Assembly (NCBI RefSeq): GCF_900100925.1
Contig: NZ_FNKO01000001.1
Span: 310,001-374,000 of the forward strand
Direction of reading: 5' to 3'
DNA from: Actinopolyspora saharensis
Lineage (GTDB): Bacteria > Actinomycetota > Actinomycetes > Mycobacteriales > Pseudonocardiaceae
DNA: 64,000 nucleotides
A program made the translations under genes and the position numbers. The stretch's first letter is position 1. Each line of letters starts with the position of its first letter. Below are positions 37,793-47,089 of this stretch, piece after piece. Under the pieces are notes generated by a model. The model did no database searches, was not told the origin of the DNA, and saw only the letters and a program-made list of their open reading frames with translations.

Positions 37793-38899
37793 TTACCGAG
37801 CCTGTTCGAGCTGCTGCGAGACCGTCTGGAGCAGCTCCTCCCAGGACTTCTCGAACTTATCCACGCCCTCGCGCTCGAGGACGGCGTACACGTCGTCCAG
37901 GTCGACTCCCGCAGCGGAGAGGGAGTCGAAGACCTCCTGGGACGCCGCGGCCGTGCCACGAACCGTGTCACCCACGATGTTGCCGTGATCGGCGGTCGCG
38001 TACAACGTGGACTCGGGCATGGTGTTGACCGTGTGCGGGGCCACCAGCTCGTCCACGTAACGGGTGTCGGAGTAGGCGGGCTCCTTGACCCCGGTGGACG
38101 CCCAGAGCGGACGCTGCCGGTTGGCGCCGGCCTGCTCCAGGGCCTGCCAACGCGATCCGGTGAAGGTCTCCTCGTAGGCGGAGTAGGCCAGCCGGGCGTT
38201 GGCGATGGCGGCCTTGCCGTACAGGTGCTCGGGAGCGCCCATGGCCTTCAGCCGCTTGTCGATCTCCGAGTCGACCCTGGAGACGAAGAACGAGGCCACG
38301 GAGTGGATCTGACCGACGTCGTGACCGTTCTCCTTGGCCCGCTCCAGGCCCGTCATGAACGCGTCCATGACCTCCCGGTAGCGCTGCACCGAGAAGATCA
38401 GCGTCACGTTGACGCTCACGCCCTCGGCGAGCGTGCGGGTGATGGCGGGCAGCCCCTCCGGCGTCGCCGGGATCTTGACGAACATGTTCGGCCGGTCCAC
38501 GGCCTTGGCCAGCTCCAGGGCCTCGGTGACCGTGCCCTCGGTGTCGTGCGCCAGCCGGGGGTCGACCTCGAGCGAGATCCTGCCGTCCTCGCCGCCGGTG
38601 GCCTTGTGCACGTCGCGGAAGACGTCGGCGGCCTCCCGGATGTCCCTGGTCGTGAGTTCGCGGACGGCCTCGTCCACGCCTGCGCCGCGGGCGGCGAGCT
38701 CGTTGATCTGCTCGCGGTAGTCCTCCGCGTTGGACATGGCGCTCGCGAAGATCGTGGGGTTACTGGTCACCCCGACGAGGTTGTAGTCCCTGATCAGCTC
38801 GGCGAGGTTGCCGGAGTTGATCCGTTGCCTGGACAGGTCGTCCAGCCAGACGGCCACACCGGCGTCGCTGAGCGCCTGCAGGTTGCTGTTGCCGCTCAC
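37793..38899 (-). CDS. tal: Transaldolase
   Basis: 368 aa, the actinobacterial long form. The N-terminus has [12 protein letters not shown] and VTSNPTIF. The Schiff-base lysine is in [11 protein letters not shown]. It exchanges a three-carbon dihydroxyacetone unit between sugar phosphates. The GTG at 38899 has GGAGGT 5 nt upstream. It lies 54 bp downstream of tkt. Confidence 0.96.
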   Translation of the reverse strand: MSGNSNLQALSDAGVAVWLDDLSRQRINSGNLAELIRDYNLVGVTSNPTIFASAMSNAEDYREQINELAARGAGVDEAVRELTTRDIREAADVFRDVHKATGGEDGRISLEVDPRLAHDTEGTVTEALELAKAVDRPNMFVKIPATPEGLPAITRTLAEGVSVNVTLIFSVQRYREVMDAFMTGLERAKENGHDVGQIHSVASFFVSRVDSEIDKRLKAMGAPEHLYGKAAIANARLAYSAYEETFTGSRWQALEQAGANRQRPLWASTGVKEPAYSDTRYVDELVAPHTVNTMPESTLYATADHGNIVGDTVRGTAAASQEVFDSLSAAGVDLDDVYAVLEREGVDKFEKSWEELLQTVSQQLEQAR

Positions 38900-38953
38900 T
38901 AGTTACCTCCGTCGTTCGCAGCATTGCGGGTCGGTGGGCGTGCGCCCGTGGGC

Positions 38954-41050
38954 TCAGCCGGAGCGCACGCTGCTCAGGCTCCGCCGCGCGGCCGCGACCA
39001 CGGCGTCCGTCGTGATGCCGAACTCGTTGAACAACGTCTTGTAGTCGGCCGAAGCGCCGAAGTGCTCCAGCGAGACGATCTCACCGTTGTCGCCGGCGAA
39101 GCGGTGCCAGGACTGGGCGATGCCCGCCTCGACGAAGACCCGCGCGCGCACCGAGGACGGCAGCACCTGCTCGCGGTAGTCGTCCTCCTGCGCGTCGAAC
39201 CACTCGACGCACGGCATCGACACCACACGAGTGGCAACGCCCTCGGCTTCCAGAATCTTCCTGGCCTCCACTGCCAACTGCACCTCGGAACCGGTCGCTG
39301 TGAGCACCAGTTCGGGGGTACCCGAGGAGGCCTCGGCCAACACGTAACCGCCCCGGGCGACTCCAGCGCGGTCGGTGCCCTCCAGCGTCGGAACGCCCTG
39401 GCGGGTCAGCGCCAGTCCGGCGGGGCCGTCGGTCTTCTCCAGCACGGCCTTCCACGCGGCCGCCGTCTCGTTGGAGTCGGCGGGGCGAACCACGGACAGG
39501 CCCGGGATGCCGCGCAGGCTGGCCAGCTGCTCGATCGGCTGGTGGGTCGGGCCGTCCTCGCCGAGGCCGATCGAGTCGTGCGTCCACACGTAGATGGTGG
39601 GCACGCGCATCAGCGCGGCCAGGCGCACCGCGGGCCGCATGTAGTCGGAGAAGATCAGGAAGGTGCCGCCGTAGGGACGGGTCCCCCCGTGCAGCGCGAT
39701 GCCGTTGAGCAGCGACCCCATGGCGTGCTCCCGGACACCGAAGTGCAGCGTGCGCCCGTAGGGCTGGGCGGGGAACATGCCCGTGGAGATGCTCTCGGGG
39801 CCGAAGGAGTCGGCGCCCTTCATCGTGGTGTTGTTGCTCTCGGCGAGGTCGGAGGAACCGCCCCAGAGCTCGGGCAGCACGTCCTTGAGGTTGGCCAGCA
39901 CCTCGGCGGAGGCCTTGCGGGTGGCGATGCCCTTCCCGTCGGCCTCCCAGGCCGGCAGCGCGTCCGTCCAGCCCTCGGGCAGCTGCCTGGCGCTGATCCG
40001 GTCGAGCAGCGCCTTGCGCTGCGGGTTCTCATCGGCCCACGCGTCGAAGGCGATCTGCCACTTCTCGTGGGAGGCCCTGCCGCGCTCGGCGACCGAGCGG
40101 GTGTGGGCCAGCACCTCCTCGGAGACCTCGAAGGACTTCTCGGGGTCGAAGCCGAGGGCCTTCTTGACCTCGGCGACCTCCTCGGCGCCCAGCGCGGCGC
40201 CGTGCGCCTTGCCGCTGTTCATCTTGTTCGGCGCCGGGTAGCCGATCACGGTGCGCAGCACGATCATGCTCGGCCGGTCGGTCTCGGCGCGGGCGGCCTC
40301 GACGGCGTCCAGGAAGCCCTGCACGTCCTCACCGCCGTCGACGGTGACCACGTGCCAGCCGTACGCCTCGTAACGCTTGGCCGTGTCCTCGGACAGGGCG
40401 ATGTGCGTGTCGTCCTCGATGGAGATCTCGTTGGCGTCGTAGATCACCGTGAGGTTGCCCAACTGCTGGGTGCCTGCCAGCGAGGAGGCCTCGGAGGTCA
40501 CGCCCTCCTCGATGTCGCCGTCGGAGGCGAGCACGTAGATCTGGTGATCGAAGGCGCTCTCGCCCGGCTCGGCGTCCGGGTCGAACAGGCCGCGTTCGCG
40601 CCGGGCGGCCATCGCCATGCCGACCGCGTTGGCCAGCCCCTGGCCGAGCGGTCCGGTCGTGGTCTCCACGCCGGTGGTGTGGCCGTACTCCGGGTGCCCC
40701 GGGGTGGCCGAGCCCCAGGTGCGCAGGCCCTTGATGTCGTCCAGCTCCAGTCCGTAGCCGGACAGGTAGAGCTGCAGGTACAGGGTCAGGCTCGAGTGCC
40801 CGGCCGACAGCACGAAGCGGTCCCGGCCGATCCAGCTCGCGTCGTTGGGGTCGTGCCGCAGCACTCGTTGGAACAGTGCGTACACGGCAGGAGCCAGACT
40901 CATCGCGGTGCCGGGGTGGCCACTGCCGCACTTCTCGACGGCGTCCGCCGCCAGAACGCGGATCGTGTCCACGGCGCGCTGGTCCAGCTCGGTCCAGTCT
41001 TCGGGAACTCGTTTGGTTGTCAAACGGGCAAGGTCGTCTGTGACGGACAC
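38954..41050 (-). CDS. tkt: Transketolase
   Basis: 698 aa, thiamine-diphosphate enzyme that moves two-carbon ketol units. SGHPGTAMSLAP, TGPLGQGLANAVGMA and the GDGD-like SDGDIEEGV cofactor-binding segment are present. The GTG at 41050 is used: GGAG lies 9 nt upstream and the upstream open frame has no family sequence. It is the first gene of the minus-strand pentose phosphate operon. Confidence 0.96.
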   Translation of the reverse strand: MSVTDDLARLTTKRVPEDWTELDQRAVDTIRVLAADAVEKCGSGHPGTAMSLAPAVYALFQRVLRHDPNDASWIGRDRFVLSAGHSSLTLYLQLYLSGYGLELDDIKGLRTWGSATPGHPEYGHTTGVETTTGPLGQGLANAVGMAMAARRERGLFDPDAEPGESAFDHQIYVLASDGDIEEGVTSEASSLAGTQQLGNLTVIYDANEISIEDDTHIALSEDTAKRYEAYGWHVVTVDGGEDVQGFLDAVEAARAETDRPSMIVLRTVIGYPAPNKMNSGKAHGAALGAEEVAEVKKALGFDPEKSFEVSEEVLAHTRSVAERGRASHEKWQIAFDAWADENPQRKALLDRISARQLPEGWTDALPAWEADGKGIATRKASAEVLANLKDVLPELWGGSSDLAESNNTTMKGADSFGPESISTGMFPAQPYGRTLHFGVREHAMGSLLNGIALHGGTRPYGGTFLIFSDYMRPAVRLAALMRVPTIYVWTHDSIGLGEDGPTHQPIEQLASLRGIPGLSVVRPADSNETAAAWKAVLEKTDGPAGLALTRQGVPTLEGTDRAGVARGGYVLAEASSGTPELVLTATGSEVQLAVEARKILEAEGVATRVVSMPCVEWFDAQEDDYREQVLPSSVRARVFVEAGIAQSWHRFAGDNGEIVSLEHFGASADYKTLFNEFGITTDAVVAAARRSLSSVRSG

Positions 41051-41381
41051 TCCTCGCGGCTCCAGTTTCCCTCGTGCGGTGAATCCGGTCGAACTTGACC
41101 GATTCGTTCCGCTGTTATCCCTCGTCCAACTTGCAGCGTAATCGTGCTGGATCCGGCGTGTCGCGGCCCGTCCGGTTCCGGTGGGCGATGTTCGGCGTGG
41201 CGTTGGCGACACGACCCGCCGTCGAACTCGCTCCGTGATCGAAGCGACTTGTCGCGGTTACCGAGCGAGGTGAGGATCACTTCCGGGGGATGGACTCGCC
41301 GCCCGCGAGCGGGGACGATCGGATCGTCCCGGAATGGGGGATCGTCGTTCCGGCGGGCGCTCGAACGAATGGGGGAGAACC
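41051..41381. other. Divergent promoter gap between tkt and the DUF2157-like gene
   Basis: No gene is seen. It must hold promoters for tkt (minus) and the membrane-protein gene (plus). In many actinobacteria ctaB (heme O synthase) lies at this position; nothing resembling it is present here. Confidence 0.5.
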
Positions 41382-42425
41382 GTGGCCGGAGCACTCAGCC
41401 GCGGACAACGCGACGCGCTGTACGAGCTGGTCGCCGCCGGCGAGCTCACCGAGCAGCAGGCGCGGGCCGCCGTCGAGGCCGTCGAGGCGGAGGGCCGAGC
41501 GCGCGACTCCGCCAGGGCGCGCAACGTGCTCGTGGAGATCGCGGGCTACCTCGGCGCCGCGCTGATGCTCGTCGGCGGGCTCGTGCTCGTCTCGGGACTG
41601 CACGACACGCTGGCCAGGCCGGCCCGAGTGGGCGTCATGGCGGGGCTGACGATCGTGTTCGCGCTGATCGGCGCTTACCTGGGCGGTGGCGGGCGCGGGC
41701 TGCGCGAGCGGGCGCGTGATCCCGGGGTGCGGGGACGGATCGTGGCCACGCTGTTCGCGCTCGCCGCGCTCACCGCGGGCACGGCCGTCGGGATCGGCAC
41801 TCCGGACCAGGGCACGCTGCTGCCCGCCGTGGGGACCGCTCTGGTGGTCGCGCTGCTCGGCTATCTCGCGCTGCCCGCGGTTCCCGGCCTGCTGGCCGTG
41901 GCGATCGCGGCGGTGGCGGTCGTGCGGGAGTTCGCGAACCTGTGGGTGGGCCCCGAGTACAGCCCCTACCACGACGGGACGTTCCTCTCCGCGCACAACA
42001 TCACCGCGCTGGCGCTGCTGGCCCTCGGGATCGTCTGGACCGCGCTCGCGCTGCGCGGGCTCTTCGTCGCGCCGCGGCTCGCGCTCGCGCTGGGTGTGAT
42101 CATCCTGCTGCTCGGCGCCCACTGGCCGCTGGGCGGCAGTTACGAGCTGTGGAGCTATCCGGTCCTGGCGCTGGTCGCGATGGCGTTGCTGGCCGGTTTC
42201 GCGCGGCGCCGGGATCCCGTGCTGCTCGTCGGCGGACTGATCGGCGCGATGCTGCTCGTGGGCGAGGGGCTGTCCGATCTGGTGGACAGCGACCTGCTCG
42301 GCGCGCTGATCGTGGTGGTGCTCGGTGCGGTGCTGCTGTTCGGCGGGGCCGTCGGGATGCGGCGCGCCAAGCGCGGAGGCGGGGTCGAGCGCGACACCTC
42401 GGGGAGGACGGGACACCAGCGGTGA
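41382..42425 (+). CDS. DUF2157-like multi-pass membrane protein
   Basis: 347 aa. A soluble N-terminal 55 residues (ELVAAGELTEQQARAAVEAV) is followed by about ten hydrophobic helices and a short basic tail. The overall layout is that of DUF2157 membrane proteins, whose function is unknown. The GTG at 41382 follows GGGGGAGAA; an earlier GTG is possible. It stands alone between tkt and a convergent DedA gene. Confidence 0.7.
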   Translation: MAGALSRGQRDALYELVAAGELTEQQARAAVEAVEAEGRARDSARARNVLVEIAGYLGAALMLVGGLVLVSGLHDTLARPARVGVMAGLTIVFALIGAYLGGGGRGLRERARDPGVRGRIVATLFALAALTAGTAVGIGTPDQGTLLPAVGTALVVALLGYLALPAVPGLLAVAIAAVAVVREFANLWVGPEYSPYHDGTFLSAHNITALALLALGIVWTALALRGLFVAPRLALALGVIILLLGAHWPLGGSYELWSYPVLALVAMALLAGFARRRDPVLLVGGLIGAMLLVGEGLSDLVDSDLLGALIVVVLGAVLLFGGAVGMRRAKRGGGVERDTSGRTGHQR

Positions 42426-42458
42426 CCCGCATCCCGGGACCGGGGCGGTGGTTCGGGC

Positions 42459-43154
42459 TCAGGAGGGATCTTTTTCGCGGGCGGCGTTGATCGGATTTTC
42501 GATCCGCACCGCCGATTCGGCCCGCGCGCACGATTCCGCGTGCTTTCTCGCGCTGCTGCGCCGCACGGCGTAGAACACCATTCCCGCCGCGACCAGCAAA
42601 CCGAGTACGACCCAGCCCACGGTTCCGAGAACGCTCTCGGCCCGTTCCAGCGAGGCGCGGGCCAGGGCTCCCGCGCAGACGTAAACCGTCGCCCACAGCG
42701 CGGCTGCGGTCAGCGAGGCGGGCAGGAAGCGGCGGTAGCGGAGCCCGGAGACGCCCGCCGCTGCGGGGGCGAAGGTCCGCACCACGGGAACCAGCCTGGT
42801 CAGGAAGATCGCGACCGCTCCGCTCCTGTCGATCGCGCCCATGGCCTGGTCCCAGCGCGACACGCCCATGCGGTGGACCACCGAGGTGTTCCGCAGGGCG
42901 GGGCCGTAGCGTCTGCCCAGCAGATAGCTGACGTGGTCCCCGGCGGATCCCGTGAGCGTGACCACGAGCAGCAGCGCGCCGAGCAGCGCTCCGTTGTCCA
43001 CGGAGGCGCTGGCCACCAGCACCAGCGTCTCCCCCGGCAGCACCATCCCGATTCCGATACCGGATTCCGCGAATGCCATGGCCCCGGCGACGAGGAGGAT
43101 CAGCCCGGCCGGTAGGGCCGAGAGCGTGTCCAACGTGTCGGAAACCAACGACAT
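42459..43154 (-). CDS. DedA family membrane protein
   Basis: 231 aa. DedA/VTT-domain motifs are visible: GMVLPGETLVLVA, LLGRRYGPAL, and FLTRLVPVVRTFAPAAAG with the conserved Arg-containing re-entrant loop. The family moves lipid carriers (undecaprenyl phosphate, phosphatidylethanolamine) or maintains membrane potential; the substrate here is unknown. The ATG at 43154 has AGGAG 6 nt upstream. Confidence 0.88.
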   Translation of the reverse strand: MSLVSDTLDTLSALPAGLILLVAGAMAFAESGIGIGMVLPGETLVLVASASVDNGALLGALLLVVTLTGSAGDHVSYLLGRRYGPALRNTSVVHRMGVSRWDQAMGAIDRSGAVAIFLTRLVPVVRTFAPAAAGVSGLRYRRFLPASLTAAALWATVYVCAGALARASLERAESVLGTVGWVVLGLLVAAGMVFYAVRRSSARKHAESCARAESAVRIENPINAAREKDPS

Positions 43155-43533
43155 GCGTCCGCTCCTGAACCGAGATCGTCGCGCCGGAACTGCCGCCGCG
43201 ATCATACACAGCGCAGCGCGTGGTTTTCGGAGATGCGCGCTGCGCTCGCGCCATTCTGCGCGATTTCGCGGGGGAACGCCTTCGGAGGGAAACTCCGCTC
43301 GCCGCCGGAAGCCGAGGCGGGAATCGCGATACGACGTCGGAAATCGGGTACTAGTGATTTTTCGGGTGTGTCGAATTCGACATTTCCGCTTCGCGCTCCG
43401 GCCGCCGCGTCCGCGCTCGCTCGACCGCGGGACGGAACGGGCGGAGCGTCGTCGCCCGAGATGCCCCCGCATCCGGGGCCGGCCCGCGTGACGGGCACGT
43501 GGCCCGCCACGCGAAGCGCCGTGGTGACCTCCG
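43155..43533. other. Gene-free gap between the NCS1 permease and DedA
   Basis: No gene is seen. It contains an 11-bp perfect hairpin (43210-43220 with 43236-43246) and a 14-bp perfect palindrome TGTCGAATTCGACA at 43369-43382 in a locally AT-rich patch. The palindrome may be an operator; it does not fit the usual actinobacterial LexA box. Confidence 0.5.
43369..43382. promoter_or_regulatory. 14-bp perfect palindrome, possible operator
   Basis: TGTCGAATTCGACA lies about 215 bp upstream of the DedA start, in the most AT-rich part of the gap. A single copy was noticed in this window. Confidence 0.3.
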
Positions 43534-45207
43534 TCAGCGCCGGGCCGGAAGCGGTTCACGTGGCCCGGCCGCCTCCGCGGACTGCTCCGGCAGCAGGTGG
43601 GATCCGGAGCGATCGGTGGTCACGCACAACGAGCACACGACGTCGTCGTGGTTGGGGCAGGCCAGCATGTCCGGTCGCTCGAAGTCCTGTTCGCAGACGT
43701 GGCAGCGGTACAGCGTGTCCACCGGAGCGCCCGCGGAGTCGAAACGCGGTTCCGCGATCCCGTCGTCGCTGCGGCGCAGGTAGAACCTGCCCCGCGTGAT
43801 CAGCGCGACGATCGGGGGTGCGAGCGCGGCGACGAGCACGGCGACGATGGGGGAGTAGGGCGCCACGCCGGGACCGAAGGCACCGAAGTACACGGCGATG
43901 GACAGGCCGCTGGAGACGAGGAACGAGACCACCCCCACCGGGTTGACGGGGTGCAGCATCCCCCTGCGGTACTCGGGAACGCGCGGGGAGAGCCGCAGCA
44001 CGTGCTTGTTCAGCACGATGTCCGAGGCCACCGTCACCACCCACGCCATGGCGGTGTTGGAGTAGAAGCTCAGCACCGAGTCGAGGAAGGCGAACATGTT
44101 CGCCTCCATCAGCACGAGGGCCACTGCCAGGTTCCCGAGGACGAAGACGGTGCGCCCGGGATAGCGCTTCGTCAGGCGGGTGGCCGTGTTGGTCCAGGTC
44201 AGCGACCCGGAGTAGGCGTTGGTGACATTGATCTTGAGCTGGCTCACCACGACCAGGACCACCGCGAGCGGAACCGCCAGCCAGGCGGGCGCGAACAGCT
44301 CGTAGACCCCGAGGAACTGCCGCACCGGTTCGGTGACCTCGGTGCCGGCCAGCCCGAGGACGAAGAACGCTAGGAACGCCCCGGTGGCCTGTTTGAGCGC
44401 TCCCGGAATCACCCAACCGGGGCCGGCGGCGATGACCGAGAGCCACCACCCGCGCGAGTTCTCCGGGGTGCGGGTGGGCATGAAGCGCAGGTAGTCGACC
44501 TGCTCGCCGATCTGGGCCATCAGCGACAGCGCCACGCCCGCACCGAGGAAGACGGCGGCCGCGCTGACCTCGCCCGCGCCCTCGTTCCCGGAGAAGGTCA
44601 GCCACTCCCCGACGGAGCCGGGGTCGCTCACCACCAGGTAACCGACGGGGGCCACCATGAGCAGCAGCCACACCGGCGTGGTCCAGACCTGCAGCTTGCT
44701 CAGCGCGGACATGCCGTAGATCACCAGGGGGATCACGACCAGGGTGGTGATCAGGTAGCCCAGCCACAGCGGAACGCCGAGCCCCAGCCACAGCCCCTGG
44801 GCCATGATCGCGCCCTCGGTGGCGAAGAAGATGAACGTGAAGCTGCCGAAGACGATCGCGGTCAGCACCGATCCGTAGTAGCCGAAGCCGGACCCCCTGG
44901 TGACCAGGTCCAGATCGATGTTGTACCTGGCGCAGTAGTAGGCGATCGGCAGCCCCGTGGTGAAGATGATCAGAGCCGCCACCGCGATCCCCAGCAGGGC
45001 GTTGATCGTTCCGTGCGCGAGGCCGATCCCGGCGCCGATCGAGAAGTCGGCCAGGTAGGCGATTCCGCCGAGGGCGGTGGTCGCCACCACCGGTGGGCTC
45101 CAGCGACGGTACCGGCGCGGGGCGAACCGCAGGGTGTAGTCCTCCAGCGTCTCGTCGCTCTTGGCGCCCGCGTGCTCCGCGCCGTTCGCCGTTCGCCGAG
45201 TTGTCAA
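43534..45207 (-). CDS. NCS1-family purine/cytosine permease-like transporter with C-terminal Cys-rich tail
   Basis: 557 aa with about 12 transmembrane helices. NCS1 features include the LEDYTLRFAPRRYRRWSP start, GSGFGYYGSVL and KINVTNAYSGSLTW. Nucleobase, hydantoin or related ring compounds are typical substrates. Unusually, after the last helix there is a soluble tail with CHVC, then ACPNHDDVVCSLC, a zinc-finger-like spacing of cysteines. The TTG start at 45207 fits AAGGAG 7 nt upstream; a GTG two codons earlier is closer to that site. Confidence 0.82.
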   Translation of the reverse strand: MTTRRTANGAEHAGAKSDETLEDYTLRFAPRRYRRWSPPVVATTALGGIAYLADFSIGAGIGLAHGTINALLGIAVAALIIFTTGLPIAYYCARYNIDLDLVTRGSGFGYYGSVLTAIVFGSFTFIFFATEGAIMAQGLWLGLGVPLWLGYLITTLVVIPLVIYGMSALSKLQVWTTPVWLLLMVAPVGYLVVSDPGSVGEWLTFSGNEGAGEVSAAAVFLGAGVALSLMAQIGEQVDYLRFMPTRTPENSRGWWLSVIAAGPGWVIPGALKQATGAFLAFFVLGLAGTEVTEPVRQFLGVYELFAPAWLAVPLAVVLVVVSQLKINVTNAYSGSLTWTNTATRLTKRYPGRTVFVLGNLAVALVLMEANMFAFLDSVLSFYSNTAMAWVVTVASDIVLNKHVLRLSPRVPEYRRGMLHPVNPVGVVSFLVSSGLSIAVYFGAFGPGVAPYSPIVAVLVAALAPPIVALITRGRFYLRRSDDGIAEPRFDSAGAPVDTLYRCHVCEQDFERPDMLACPNHDDVVCSLCVTTDRSGSHLLPEQSAEAAGPREPLPARR

Positions 45208-45448
45208 TGGCACGCTCCTTCCGGCTGCTCGTCGGCAGCGGGCCGGGAAACGCCGAGCGCGTGCTGCTGGACGCGCGGGCTCCGGCCCCGTTGATCGATG
45301 CCGGGAGAGTCTGCGCGCTCGTGGTTACCCGCTCGCTTCCGGAAGGTTTCCGTCGTGTTCCGACTTCCGGCAGTCGCGGTGCGTGCGTGGCTCGCTCGCG
45401 GGAGTGAGCTCTACGTCGGCTGTTCACGCGGGAATTACGCGCCCGAAA

Positions 45449-45465
45449 AGTGAATGGGGTTCACT
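45449..45465. promoter_or_regulatory. Inverted repeat upstream of the globin gene
   Basis: AGTGAA-TGGGG-TTCACT, 6-bp perfect arms with a 5-nt spacer, ends 36 nt before the globin ATG. It may be an operator for the globin gene or the divergent permease. Confidence 0.35.
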
Positions 45466-45501
45466 GGGTGGTGATCGTCGATTCGACCTCGGGAGGAAGC
45501 G

Positions 45502-45870
45502 ATGCGCACGGTCCTCGAACAGATGGGCGGGGAAGGCGTCGTGAGCGATGTCGTCACCCGGTTCTACGAGAAGGCACTGTCCGAACCGAGGCTGGCCGGT
45601 TACTTCCACGGCACGAACATCCACCTGCTGCGGGAGCACCAGACGCGGTTGTTCACCGCGGCGCTGCGCGGCGAGCCCGCTACCACCGGCCGGGAGGAGC
45701 CGAGCACCCCCGACCCCGGAATCCACTACGACGAGTACGGCCTGGTCATCGGCTGCCTGGCCGATGCGCTGCGGGACAGCGCGGTCTCGGAGGACTCGTT
45801 GTCCGAGATCCTGTTCGCCGTGGCCCCGCTGGCCAGGGACGTGATCACCGTTCCCGCGGTGGCCCGGTGA
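45502..45870 (+). CDS. Truncated hemoglobin-like protein, probable loss of proximal His
   Basis: 122 aa. The group-I truncated globin pattern is visible: FYEKALSEPRLAGYF with B-helix Phe-Tyr (21-22), then LLREHQTRLFTAALRG (E-helix Gln47). The F-helix part normally carries the heme-ligating histidine some eight residues after a TGR-like motif. Here it reads TGREEPSTPDPGIHYDEY, with Pro/Thr at the expected place. Only His75, about six residues later, could substitute. It has GGAGGAAGC just upstream. Either a non-heme globin-fold protein or one with altered ligation. Confidence 0.7.
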   Translation: MRTVLEQMGGEGVVSDVVTRFYEKALSEPRLAGYFHGTNIHLLREHQTRLFTAALRGEPATTGREEPSTPDPGIHYDEYGLVIGCLADALRDSAVSEDSLSEILFAVAPLARDVITVPAVAR

Positions 45871-45940
45871 GTACCGGCCACCGGCGCCGGTGACGGCAGG
45901 CACCGCGGGACGGCGGCTCTTCGCTCCGCGGAACCGAGGT

Positions 45941-46909
45941 TCAGGGCTTCAGCAGCAGCTTGCCCGTGGTGCGCCTGCCCTCCAGGTCCTCGTGGGCCCG
46001 GCTCGCCTCGTCCAGCTCGTAGTCGCCCCCGATCCGGATGTTGAGCTCACCGCGCGAGATCACGTCGAACAGCTCGCCGGTCCGCCAGTCCAGCTCGGCC
46101 CGGTCGAGCATGTGGTGCGCCAGCGTGGGGCGGGTCAGAAACAGCGATCCCGCGGAGTTGAGCCGCTGGGGATCGAACGGGGGGACCGGTCCGCTCGCGG
46201 CGCCGAACAGCGCCAGCGTCCCCCTGGGGCGCAGGCAGGCCAGGCTCGCCTCGAAAGTGTCCGCGCCGACCCCGTCGTAGACTACGTGCACACCCCGACC
46301 GCCGGTGGCCTCTCGCACTCCCTCGGCGACCTCCCGCTCGGTGTAGCGGATGATCTCGGCGGCCCCGGCCTCCCGCGCGAGCTGTTCCTTCTCCCGGGTG
46401 GAGACCGTTCCGATCACGGTTCCGCCGCGCCGCGTGATCCACTGGGTCAGCAGCAGGCCCATGCCCCCGGCGGCGGCGTGCACCAGCGCGACGGTTCCCG
46501 GCCCGACCACGTGCGTGGAGGAGATCAGGTAGTGCGCCGTCAGCCCCTGCAGCATGGCGGCGGCGGCCGTGCGGCTGTCCAGCGCGGCGGGCAGTTTCAC
46601 CGCCTTGTCCGCGGGGACCGCTGCGCGCTCGGCGTAACTGCCGGGGGACATCGCCCAGGCCACCCGGTCGCCCACCGCGAATCCCGTCACCCCGGAGCCG
46701 ACCGCGGCCACGGTGCCCGCGCCCTCGGAACCGGGCACGTGGGGCAGCGAGACCGAGTACTTGCCGCTGCGCTGGTAGGTGTCGATGAAGTTCACACCGC
46801 AGGCCGTGGTGTCCACCAGCAGGTCGTTCGGTCCGGTCTCGGGCTCGGAGACCTCGGTGGTGCGCAGGACCTCGGGGCCGCCGTGTTCCGCGATACGGAC
46901 AGCGCGCAT
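45941..46909 (-). CDS. qor: NADPH:quinone oxidoreductase (zinc-free MDR)
   Basis: 322 aa. ACGVNFIDTYQRSGKY is the quinone-reductase signature; ALVHAAAGGMGLLLTQW is the NADPH loop. Reduces quinones with NADPH. The ATG at 46909 has GGGAGG upstream. A qor gene also lies between tkt and ctaA in M. tuberculosis, so it belongs to the conserved backbone. Confidence 0.92.
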   Translation of the reverse strand: MRAVRIAEHGGPEVLRTTEVSEPETGPNDLLVDTTACGVNFIDTYQRSGKYSVSLPHVPGSEGAGTVAAVGSGVTGFAVGDRVAWAMSPGSYAERAAVPADKAVKLPAALDSRTAAAAMLQGLTAHYLISSTHVVGPGTVALVHAAAGGMGLLLTQWITRRGGTVIGTVSTREKEQLAREAGAAEIIRYTEREVAEGVREATGGRGVHVVYDGVGADTFEASLACLRPRGTLALFGAASGPVPPFDPQRLNSAGSLFLTRPTLAHHMLDRAELDWRTGELFDVISRGELNIRIGGDYELDEASRAHEDLEGRRTTGKLLLKP

Positions 46910-47076
46910 TGGAAAAACCTCCCGGTCGAGCAGCCTACGATGCGTGCGCGGACGGACGTTCGCGGCCGTCGATCATGCCACGTCCCGCTCACCGCGGCCC
47001 GCGGGCGTGCTCGGACCGGATCGATACACCGGGGAGGCGTGGGCCACGTGCTCGCGTCAACTCCGCACGCACGTCC

Positions 47077-47082
47077 TAGGAT
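47077..47082 (+). promoter_or_regulatory. Putative -10 box for a leaderless two-gene mRNA
   Basis: TAGGAT ends 7 nt before the GTG at 47090, and there is no ribosome site. The spacing is identical to that before pptH. Confidence 0.5.
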
Positions 47083-47089
47083 CAGCGAC

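Noticed and set aside
43210..43246. CRISPR-like or mobile-element inverted repeat
   Set aside because: A single 11-bp hairpin without repetition, spacers or a nearby transposase. No CRISPR array, tRNA or rRNA was recognised anywhere in the window.
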